This document shows, piece by piece, positions 9,595 to 17,507 of a stretch of 64,000 nt of DNA (its first letter is position 1; every line of letters begins with the position of its first letter). Origin of the DNA: JAHRAW01 sp965212085 (GTDB lineage: Bacteria > Pseudomonadota > Gammaproteobacteria > Arenicellales > Poriferihabitantaceae). A model generated the notes under the pieces. The model did not search any database. It had not been told where the DNA came from and was given only the letters and a program-made list of their open reading frames with translations. The position numbers and the translations under genes were made by a program. The stretch is taken from NCBI GenBank assembly GCA_965212085.1, contig OZ243042.1, forward strand, positions 806,001 through 870,000, given 5' to 3'.

Positions 9595-9726
9595 TCAGGA
9601 TGTTTTTGCGTCTTGGTCGTCTTCTTTGCGACCCTTCTTTTCCATTTTATCTTCGTGGATTAAAACGTAGATATACAGGGCGACAAGAGGCACAGCAACC
9701 ATAATGGAGAATGTTCCAATACCCAT
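9595..9726 (-). CDS. Small single-pass membrane protein (43 aa), function unknown
   Basis: This short ORF starts with MGIGTFSIMVAVPLVALYIY, one hydrophobic helix at about residues 5-23. A strongly charged tail follows (EDKMEKKGRKEDDQD), probably cytoplasmic. Only 2 bases separate its ATG from the stop of the next upstream small gene, and AGG lies about 10 nt before the start, so the two are probably co-translated. I recognise no family. The amphipathic layout and coupling argue for a real gene, but no homology supports it here. Confidence 0.5.
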   Translation of the reverse strand: MGIGTFSIMVAVPLVALYIYVLIHEDKMEKKGRKEDDQDAKTS

Positions 9727-9728
9727 AG

Positions 9729-9947
9729 TTATTTACCTGTTTGAAATTGAAATTTTTCAACGACCGCACAGGCAAGTATAACACCTGCACCGAAAAATGC
9801 CGCTATCAGTTGAAGCAGTGCCGCCTCCCGGACGAACAGCAGTTCGGTCGCGATACCGGCGAAAAGTAGAACCGCCACCTGCCCGAGGATGGTTCGCAAC
9901 CGCTCAGTGTCATCTGTAATCAGCGGTTTCATTGTAAGCAGTTTCAT
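9729..9947 (-). CDS. Small two-helix membrane protein (72 aa), function unknown
   Basis: From the ATG at 9947 the protein begins MKLLTMKPLITDDTERLRT. It has two hydrophobic segments, GQVAVLLFAGIATELLF and LLQLIAAFFGAGVILACAVV, and ends in a charged tail. The frame is open upstream to 10088, but those residues look non-coding, and 9947 has a weak GGA 9 nt upstream. It is directly followed by the 43-residue membrane protein gene, a likely two-gene unit. I do not recognise the family. Confidence 0.55.
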   Translation of the reverse strand: MKLLTMKPLITDDTERLRTILGQVAVLLFAGIATELLFVREAALLQLIAAFFGAGVILACAVVEKFQFQTGK

Positions 9948-10115
9948 CAGTAAGTTCCATTTGATGGTAAATCCGTTGCCGGAGTATGGCACATTCCAGC
10001 CATTGCAAGACCCGGCGGGTTGAAAAAGCGAGTACGCCAAACAACAATGCGGCGACCGCATACCCATTATTGACATAAATCCGCACAATCGGTAGAGTCC
10101 GAATTCCTTTCCCTG

Positions 10116-10202
10116 GCCGAGGTGGCGGAATTGGTAGACGCGCTAGCTTCAGGTGCTAGTGGGGGTAACCCCGTGGAGGTTCAAGTCCTCTCCTCGGTAC
10201 CA
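10116..10202 (+). tRNA. tRNA-Leu (anticodon CAG)
   Basis: This is an 87-nt class II tRNA with acceptor GCCGAGG/CCTCGGT, D-arm TGGCGGAATTGGTAGACGCG and anticodon stem CTAGC/GCTAG around loop TTCAGGT (anticodon CAG). It also has a long variable arm, T-loop GTTCAAGTCC and an encoded CCA. It reads CUG codons. Confidence 0.97.
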
Positions 10203-10206
10203 CTAA

Positions 10207-10247
10207 CGTAGTCCGTCCCTCGTAGTCCGTCCCTCGCAGTCCGTCCC
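10207..10247 (+). repeat. 14-bp tandem repeat, three copies, just after tRNA-Leu
   Basis: CGTAGTCCGTCCCT occurs at 10207-10220 and 10221-10234, and a 13-base variant (CGCAGTCCGTCCC) at 10235-10247. It begins 4 bases after the CCA end of tRNA-Leu. No gene is visible between 10203 and 10342. Confidence 0.8.
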
Positions 10248-10342
10248 GGCTTTCGGGAAACGCGCCGCGCATGTTGTGACCGGCGGGGCGCAGTCTCCGC
10301 ATCGCGCAAAAAAACTTTTTCCGCCCCATGTACAGGAACGCC

Positions 10343-10855
10343 TCAGGCGCGTCCGACTTTCACTCCTTCATGGGCAAGCAACCAGGATTTCCGGTCCACG
10401 CCGCCCGCATACCCTCCCAGTGACCCGTCGGCGGCGATGACCCGGTGGCAGGGGATGACGATGGCGATGGGGTTGCGCGCATTGGCGCCGGCGGCGGCGC
10501 GGATGGCGCGCGGTTTGCGGATGGCGTTGGCCAGTTGCTGGTAGGAAATCGCTTTGCCGGGGGGGATTTTGGTGAGGCGGCGCCACACCTTGCGCTGAAA
10601 ATCGCTTCCGCCGGCGCACAGTTCAATGCCGTCGAAGGCGTCCCAGCGGCCGGCGAAGTAACGCGCCAGCCGCGCCCGCAGGCCGAGCAGGTTGGCTTCG
10701 GGGGTGATGGAAAATTCGCCGTAGCGGGTGGTCAGCAGTTTTTCCAGCCGCGCGTCGTTGTCGGCGAAGTCGAGGTAGCAAAGTTGCGCGCCGTCGGCGA
10801 GCACAAGAATCTCGCCGATGGGGCTGTTATAGCGGTCTGATTGGAGATGTTTCAT
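10343..10855 (-). CDS. ogt: Methylated-DNA--protein-cysteine methyltransferase
   Basis: It transfers the alkyl group of O6-alkylguanine in DNA to its own cysteine, a single-use direct repair reaction. The active-site motif IPCHRVI is present, with the acceptor Cys at about residue 136, preceded by the helix-turn-helix region (GKAISYQQLANAI) and the arginine-finger stretch. 170 residues is the usual size of Ogt/AdaB. The start overlaps the end of the adaA-like gene by 29 bases, so the two are translationally coupled and together cover what E. coli Ada does in one chain. Confidence 0.93.
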   Translation of the reverse strand: MKHLQSDRYNSPIGEILVLADGAQLCYLDFADNDARLEKLLTTRYGEFSITPEANLLGLRARLARYFAGRWDAFDGIELCAGGSDFQRKVWRRLTKIPPGKAISYQQLANAIRKPRAIRAAAGANARNPIAIVIPCHRVIAADGSLGGYAGGVDRKSWLLAHEGVKVGRA

Positions 10856-11456
10856 TTGTGGCTCCGTGGTTTGCGGGTGGCTCGTTGCGGGCCGGCCGCC
10901 GCGCCTTGCGCAGCGCCGTGGGCGGGCGGCCGTATAACCGGTGGAAGGTGTCGTTGAACTGGCGGATGCTGCGAAACCCGCTGGCGTGGGCGATGTCGGT
11001 CATGGTGCGGTCGCTGTCGGTAATCAGTTTCTTGGCGAGCAACGCGCGCCGGGTTTTGTCCACCGCCTTGGGGCTGGCGCCGACGTGTTTGGCGAACAGG
11101 CGCCGCAGGTAGCGCTCGCCCACGCCCAGCCGCTGCGCCAGTCGCGAGACGCCGTGCTGCTCGAGTGCGCCCTGGTCAATGAGTTTCAAGGCGCGGGAGA
11201 CGGTGGTCTTGACACCGTTCCACGCCGGACTGTGGGGCGCCGATTCCGGGCGGCAGCGCAGGCACGGCCTGAACCCGGCGCCGATGGCCGCCGCCGCCGA
11301 AAGGAAAAACCGGCAATGCTCCGGTTTCGGGCGAACCGCGGGGCATACCGGCCTACAGAAAATGCCGGTGCTGGTTACCCCGGTAAAAAAGCGGCCGTCA
11401 TAACGGGCATCGCGGTCTTGCACCGCCCGGTAGCAGGTTTGGAAATTGAGCGTCAT
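10827..11456 (-). CDS. adaA: AdaA-type methylphosphotriester sensor / AraC-family regulator
   Basis: The N-terminal Ada zinc domain carries Cys34, Cys38, Cys65 and Cys68 in STGIFCRPVCPA and CLRCRPES. It takes a methyl group from DNA phosphotriesters and so activates the protein. An AraC-type helix-turn-helix follows (about residues 90-185, including MTDIAHASGFRSIRQFNDTF). There is no C-terminal methyltransferase or glycosylase domain; the methyltransferase is the separate ogt downstream. I use the ATG at 11456. The frame extends to a GTG at 11495, but the Ada domain begins just after the ATG. It probably autoregulates the adaA-ogt pair, as in Bacillus (inference). Confidence 0.88.
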   Translation of the reverse strand: MTLNFQTCYRAVQDRDARYDGRFFTGVTSTGIFCRPVCPAVRPKPEHCRFFLSAAAAIGAGFRPCLRCRPESAPHSPAWNGVKTTVSRALKLIDQGALEQHGVSRLAQRLGVGERYLRRLFAKHVGASPKAVDKTRRALLAKKLITDSDRTMTDIAHASGFRSIRQFNDTFHRLYGRPPTALRKARRPARNEPPANHGATNETSPIRPL

Positions 11457-11525
11457 GCCGGGAAGTATAGCCACAATCTTTGGGGCGGCTGGCACAAAAC
11501 GGGCCTGTTCCTGGGGGGGTCATTG

Positions 11526-11840
11526 GTGTATAGGTTCACTAATTCACCGACAAATGCGGACAGGTCGCGACCTGTCCCTACTACCCGCAAATGCGGGTAT
11601 GACACCGGGAGCGTAGCAACAACTCTGTCGTCATTCCCGAGCGTTAGTGTCCGTTGCCGCGTTAGCGGCTTACGGACACTTGGCGCTCTCGGGAATCCAG
11701 CGCCACACGACCCACCGCCGGTATAACCCCGGGATTCCCGAATAGCGATAAAAAATATGGTCGTTGACGCTCCCTGTTTTTCTATCGTTCGGAATGACGT
11801 GGGGGGGCATACTGTCAGTGAAATAGTGGGCTTCTACAAT
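11526..11840. mobile_element. MITE-like element with about 28-bp terminal inverted repeats (copy 1)
   Basis: The left end (11526-11555, GTGTATAGGTTCACTAATTC...) is the imperfect inverse of the right end (11812-11840, CTGTCAGTGAAATAGTGGGC...). Inside lie the GGACAGGTCGCGACCTGTCC palindrome (11558-11577), a large hairpin module with inverted AGTGTCCGT/ACGGACACT arms (11631-11700), and the module ending TTTTTCTATCGTTCGGAATGAC (11732-11799). No transposase is encoded. It fills most of the gap between adaA and glyA (11457-11921). Confidence 0.75.
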
Positions 11841-11921
11841 GGGTGCGAGGACACCGTTTCCCCGCGCTCCGGCGGTGAAACTCAGGCGGCGAAACTCAGC
11901 GACCGGCGAAAAGCGGATACC

Positions 11922-13184
11922 TCAGTGAATCCCCGGCACCGGATGTTTTTTGCAGAACGTTTTGACCTCTTCGTGCAGGCTGTCGAGGGCCGCCTCGTCG
12001 CCGCGTTTTGCTACGGCGTCCAGCATGAACGCCACCAGCCGTTCCATCTCGGCTTCTTTCATGCCCCGCGTGGTGACCGCCGGGGTGCCGAGGCGTACGC
12101 CGGACGGGTCCAGGGGTTTGCGCGGGTCGTCGGCGATCACGTTTTTGTTGAGGGTGATGCCGATGCGGTCGAACAACTCTTCGGCTTGTTTGCCGCTCAG
12201 GTCCCAGGACTTCACGCAGTCAATGAGCAGCAGGTGATTGTCGGTGCCGTTGGTGATGAGCCGGGCGCCGCTTTGCATGAACTTGTCGGCCATGCAGCGG
12301 GCGTTGACGATAATCTGCCGGGCGTATTCCTTGAACTCGGGTTTCAATGCTTCCTTGAACGCCACCGCTTTGGCCGCCACCATCTGCATGATCGGCCCGC
12401 CCTGGAAACCGGGGAATACCGACTTGTCGATCTTTTTGCCGAGTTCGGCTTCGCGGCTCAGGATCAGGCCGCCGCGCGGGCCGCGCAGGGATTTGTGGGT
12501 GGTGCTCAAAATCACATCGAAGCCGTCGTCAAACGGACTGCGCACCGCTTGACCGGCGATCAGCCCGGCGATGTGGGCCATGTCGGCGACTGCGTAGGCG
12601 CCGACCTCTGCGGCGATGGCTTGCATTTTGGCGTAATCAAGTTGCCGGGGGTAGGCGGAAAAACCGGCCAGTATCATCTTCGGTTTTTCGCGCCGCGCCA
12701 CTTCGCGCATTTCGTCATAATCAATTTCGCCGGTCTCCGGGTCCTTCATTTTGTAGCGCACGAAGTTGAATATCTTGGTGATGTAGGTGACCGGATGGCC
12801 GTGGGTGAGGTGTCCGCCGTGGCTCAGGTCCATGCCCAGCACGGTGTCGCCGGGTTCGAGCAGGGCGAAGTAGGTGGCGACGTTGGCCGGCGCGCCGGCG
12901 TGGGGCTGGACGTTGGCGTGCCCGGCGTTGAACAACCGCATGGCGCGCTCGATGGCGATGGACTCCACCTGATCGGCGTAGGTCTGGCCGCCGTAATACC
13001 GCCGGCCGGGGTAGCCTTCGGAATACTTGTTGTTGAACACCGACCCCATGGTTTCCATGACCGCCGCCGAGATGTAGTTCTCCGAGGGGATGAGTTCGAC
13101 ACCTTCAACCTGGCGCCGCATCTCCCCGCTTACGGCGGCGTAAATGTCGGGGTCCAGTTGCTTGAGTGAATCGTAGGTGGGCAT
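11922..13184 (-). CDS. glyA: Serine hydroxymethyltransferase
   Basis: This PLP enzyme interconverts serine and glycine while charging tetrahydrofolate with a one-carbon unit, in the cytoplasm. At 420 residues it is full length. Visible family signatures are LIPSENYIS near the N-terminus, YPGRRYYGG, and the PLP lysine stretch STTHKSLRGPRGG at about residues 225-240. AGGAG lies about 12 nt before the ATG. It follows tgt on the same strand after 117 bases; downstream is the repeat element. Confidence 0.97.
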   Translation of the reverse strand: MPTYDSLKQLDPDIYAAVSGEMRRQVEGVELIPSENYISAAVMETMGSVFNNKYSEGYPGRRYYGGQTYADQVESIAIERAMRLFNAGHANVQPHAGAPANVATYFALLEPGDTVLGMDLSHGGHLTHGHPVTYITKIFNFVRYKMKDPETGEIDYDEMREVARREKPKMILAGFSAYPRQLDYAKMQAIAAEVGAYAVADMAHIAGLIAGQAVRSPFDDGFDVILSTTHKSLRGPRGGLILSREAELGKKIDKSVFPGFQGGPIMQMVAAKAVAFKEALKPEFKEYARQIIVNARCMADKFMQSGARLITNGTDNHLLLIDCVKSWDLSGKQAEELFDRIGITLNKNVIADDPRKPLDPSGVRLGTPAVTTRGMKEAEMERLVAFMLDAVAKRGDEAALDSLHEEVKTFCKKHPVPGIH

Positions 13185-13301
13185 GGCGGTGGCCGGCTCC
13201 TGGCGGATGGATGGCGGAAATCAGCGGCGCTGACGGTGGGTTGGATTATACTATGAAACGCTTGATGCAACACGGCGGCGTAGCCGCTAACCTCATTGGC
13301 G

Positions 13302-14384
<1,083 letters not shown>

Positions 14385-14544
14385 TGGTCTGTTTTAAGCC
14401 ACAATCAAGTAAAATTCGTTCGCGCTCACAGCGTTTACTTGTTGGAATACCGGCAAAATACTGGTATAAGGGCGCCCGATTTTGCGCTACATGTGTTACA
14501 TTTCGCAAATACCATATTTTTTCTTTTTACCAGCGGAGATGAAA

Positions 14545-14736
14545 ATGACCAGCAAAACCACAGATTCAGCCGCGTATCTGGTTGAGATGGAGAAGGTCAA
14601 AAAACAATATGCACAATATGTGGAAGTTAGCCAGATTTACAAATTGCCGATTTTCGAATCCAAGCCGGAGCCACGATATGAGCCGCCGAGCATCGAGAAT
14701 CCACTAACCACTGATGCAATTACGCTGACAAAATAA
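14545..14736 (+). CDS. Small hypothetical protein (63 aa) upstream of the SDH-type protease
   Basis: GGAG at 14535-14538 lies 6 nt before the ATG at 14545 (an in-frame ATG at 14539 abuts GGAG and is less likely). The product is polar, with a charged helix (VEMEKVKKQYAQYVEV) followed by a proline-rich stretch (FESKPEPRYEPPS). There is no membrane segment or known domain. Its stop is 2 bases before the protease ATG, so the two are almost certainly one operon. Codon use is AT-richer than in the neighbouring core genes. It may be a partner or substrate adaptor of the protease (inference). Confidence 0.65.
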   Translation: MTSKTTDSAAYLVEMEKVKKQYAQYVEVSQIYKLPIFESKPEPRYEPPSIENPLTTDAITLTK

Positions 14737-14738
14737 AT

Positions 14739-15755
14739 ATGGCGGATTGGGCTGAGTTGATAGCGGAACTTAATAAAAGTAAGGATCCCGCACTCTTTGT
14801 GAACACCCGTTTGATGGGGGAGCTTGCTAAAATTAGCAAGCTGTACGAGAACAGGAATGTCGTTTATTACGCTTCCGGATTCTTGCAAAACCCGGCGGAT
14901 CCCCAAGTATCAATCACAAGGGAAGACATCAATGGTTTTATGAATGCCTTTCATGGATTGGATTGTACAAAAGGACTAGTACTTATTATGCACACCCCCG
15001 GCGGTGATATTCATGCGGTGGAAAGTATTGTGGCATACCTGCACCAAAAATTTGACCGCATCACCGCCGTAGTTCCTTATTTGGCAATGTCCGGGGGAAG
15101 CATGATCAGCTTAGCAAGCGACAGCATTATTCTGGGCAAACAAAGCCAACTAGGGCCAACCGATCCACAAATCTTCATTCAGAACAAGCACCATTCTGCC
15201 AGAGCCATCAAGAGCGCGTTTGATCGCGCCAAGACCGATATTGGAAAAGATACAAAATTTGCCCATCTTTGGGCTCCAATACTGCAATCCATGGGGCCAT
15301 CGCTGATTATTGAAGCAGAAAGAGCGCTTGGCTACAGCGAAAGCTTGGTATCAACATGGTTGCAGGCGCGGATGTTTCAATCAGACCCTGACGCCGAAGA
15401 TAAAGCTAAGAAAATTGCCAGGCATGTAAATGCAGATTCGAAAAACGTCTATGCCCACGGCCAACGAATAGGTATAGATGACCTGAAACAACTAGGTGCA
15501 AAAGTGACATCACTGGAAGATAACCAAGAATTCCAGGAAGCCGTTCTTACCGCATATCATGTAATGACCATTATTTTTGAACAAACACCATCCCTTAAAT
15601 TTATAGTCAATCATAACGGAAAGATGTGGTCGAAAAATATGCAACAAGCCATTGTGCAACAAGCCATTATTCAAGGTCCCACTATGGTGCCGCAAAATCA
15701 AAAACCGCAATCCCCTACTCGATCAGCGCCACCTCGTGGGCGGAAACGTAAATAA
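14739..15755 (+). CDS. SDH-type (ClpP/SppA-fold) serine protease
   Basis: It resembles the serine dehydrogenase proteinase family (PF01972 type). HTPGGDIHAVESI (about 85-97) and YLAMSGGSMISLASDS (about 114-129) are the crotonase-like oxyanion and nucleophile segments; Ser118 before GG is the likely nucleophile. GKQSQLGPTDPQ follows. There is no signal peptide, so it is probably cytoplasmic, and the C-terminus is basic and disordered (PPRGRKRK). It lies in an AT-richer block between tgt and the DUF5131/tcmP/RM genes, facing the opposite way to them. Family members are often called proteases on fold alone; the substrate is unknown. Confidence 0.82.
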   Translation: MADWAELIAELNKSKDPALFVNTRLMGELAKISKLYENRNVVYYASGFLQNPADPQVSITREDINGFMNAFHGLDCTKGLVLIMHTPGGDIHAVESIVAYLHQKFDRITAVVPYLAMSGGSMISLASDSIILGKQSQLGPTDPQIFIQNKHHSARAIKSAFDRAKTDIGKDTKFAHLWAPILQSMGPSLIIEAERALGYSESLVSTWLQARMFQSDPDAEDKAKKIARHVNADSKNVYAHGQRIGIDDLKQLGAKVTSLEDNQEFQEAVLTAYHVMTIIFEQTPSLKFIVNHNGKMWSKNMQQAIVQQAIIQGPTMVPQNQKPQSPTRSAPPRGRKRK

Positions 15756-15853
15756 ACAACGGGGTTTGGGTTTATTTATCAATTTCCCGCTTTTTAACAG
15801 TGGTGAATTTCATTGGCGCTTACGCCCCTGATAAAGTGCGAAATTAAAGGGCT

Positions 15854-16606
15854 TTAACCGCCGGCTTGGGGGCGGAAATCTGTGGGCATTTGATCCCAGT
15901 GTTTGCCTTTGTATTTTCGGCCATTCGCTTTTTTGCTACGCCGAATGCCGTCCGGACCCCAGGCACCCCATTGCTTAAAGAAAAAGCGCACTTTGGCGGC
16001 GGCGCACTGTTTTTTTACATTCTCCACCCACGCTGTTTGCATCGGACGAGCACCTTTGCCGCTTTCGCCGCCGACGATAACCCAATGAATACCGCTGAGT
16101 TTGACCTTGCCGATGTCTTCCAACAGCGGCTCGACCGATAAAAAGCGCACTTTTGCTTTTATTTTCCGTAATTCGTCAATACGGGGCACACCGTGTCTTT
16201 TGTTTTCAACGGACGTGCCCAGCCATGCGTTTATCGGCACTCTGCGGCTGTCAAAATACTGCCGCATTCTTCCCGGTCGTTTGGTGAGAATTTGATAAGT
16301 GTGATGCGGTGTTTTGTAAATGGTGTTCATAACCTCATCTATAAAATCAAAAGGCACTTTGGGGTGGAACAAGTCCGACATGGAATTGACAAACCATATA
16401 GTCGGTTTTTTGCGCCGCAAGGGAATGCTCAACCGTTCAGGGTGAATTGAAACAATGAAACCGTTTTCATATCCCTTGACGCCCATTGCGTTTAGACGAT
16501 GTGACAGGGTCTCGGCGTAACAATGCTTGCAGCCGGCAGACACTTTGGTACATCCGGTAACTGGATTCCAAGTGGATTCAGTCCATTCTATTTTAGAAAT
16601 AGTCAT
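15854..16606 (-). CDS. DUF5131 (phage Gp37/Gp68-like) three-Cys protein, radical-SAM-like
   Basis: Cys19, Cys26 and Cys29 in TGCTKVSAGCKHCYAE form the three-Cys motif typical of this family. WFVNSMSDLFHP and ILTKRP are further conserved pieces. The overall layout resembles a small radical-SAM barrel. The ATG overlaps the tcmP stop (ATGA) with GGGGAAGAG just upstream, so it is coupled to tcmP, its usual partner. Biochemical role is not established. The C-terminus (WGAWGPDG...) is intact, so this gene looks functional although its partner is broken. Confidence 0.85.
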   Translation of the reverse strand: MTISKIEWTESTWNPVTGCTKVSAGCKHCYAETLSHRLNAMGVKGYENGFIVSIHPERLSIPLRRKKPTIWFVNSMSDLFHPKVPFDFIDEVMNTIYKTPHHTYQILTKRPGRMRQYFDSRRVPINAWLGTSVENKRHGVPRIDELRKIKAKVRFLSVEPLLEDIGKVKLSGIHWVIVGGESGKGARPMQTAWVENVKKQCAAAKVRFFFKQWGAWGPDGIRRSKKANGRKYKGKHWDQMPTDFRPQAGG

Positions 16607-17435
16607 ATCTCTTCCCCATATTTTTTGAACAAGTAAGTTGCAATTTTATTAGCAGTACGATTTTGAGAAGCAAAAAATAGATAGTAAATAACAGCATTCT
16701 TGCTGTTCTTAAGAGGTATAGGATTGGGAACATATTTAAATTTTCCATGCTCTATCAATCGCTTTTTAAATGCACCAGAAATCATTTCATTTTCTTGTTT
16801 CTCTTTTGGCGGGACACCGAACAGGTTCTGCTGTGGACTTTCTTTATACGCTATGTCTCGCCATGTTGCATCGCCCCAAAAAGAATTCATCCGGTCAATT
16901 CCATCTTGGGGAACTTGGTCGGGGTTCTTCCAAATGGCATTCCGATTAATATCCATAATCGGAAAATGGAGAATAAGATCCACTATGCCCATAGCCCCCA
17001 TTTTCTCAATAACTTCCCACTTGAGATGCAGCCATAGGGATCAAGAAGGCAAAACAGCCTGTCGTAGTTTTCACGTGAGAATTCAGGCAATATGCGCATG
17101 AGTACCTCGCTACAATCGCCTCTCTTAATCACAGTATTTCTGTCAGGGAACTGTCCTTTGCAAACCTCCTCTAGAAAGTCCATTTTGCTGCCGTCCAAAT
17201 CGACAAAATAGTAAGTATCGAAGGGTTTCGGAATATCAAGTACGCGCAAGGGGCTGCCGGCCACAGCATCACCACTATTTTTGCGAACATGAACGCCTGC
17301 ACCGGAAAAACCGTCAATGTAGTGGGCTTTGAATTTTTTAGCCTTCATGATATCCATATAGGGGACAGCATACAGGGTGATGATATCGAGCTTAACTTCC
17401 GACCATCTGCTAATTTCGTCAAATACTATGCTCAT
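16603..17435 (-). pseudogene. tcmP: tcmP, three-Cys-motif partner protein, frameshifted
   Basis: Two adjacent frames make up one TcmP protein. The first (from 17435 ATG, or 17498 TTG) has the nucleotide-binding start HYIDGFSGAGVHV and runs to LFCLLDPYG. The second resumes with LHLKWEVIEKMGAMGIVDL and FPIMDINRNAIW and ends at 16603. The switch is at about 17030-17033: restoring one base (GGCCTGCAT instead of GGCTGCAT) joins both halves exactly. TcmP is the standard partner of DUF5131 and has a methyltransferase-like fold. The lesion could be a true mutation, programmed frameshifting, or a sequencing error. Confidence 0.8.
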
Positions 17436-17507
17436 GCGGATTACCGTTTGATTATATAGGTCGCGTGAGTGGTCATTAGCATGGGTTTTGGGTGTCAATT
17501 TGCTCGG

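Noticed and set aside
9247..9704. Open frames on both strands within the repeat block
   Set aside because: They translate the dispersed modules (the peptide FYRSGMT recurs at other copies) and have no start signals or domains.
11757..13169. Plus-strand open frame opposite glyA (470 codons)
   Set aside because: Antisense shadow of glyA, partly reading the repeat element.
15750..15777. Stem AAATAAAC/GTTTATTT after the protease gene as a terminator
   Set aside because: AT-only 8-bp stem with a 12-base loop and no T run; too weak to call.
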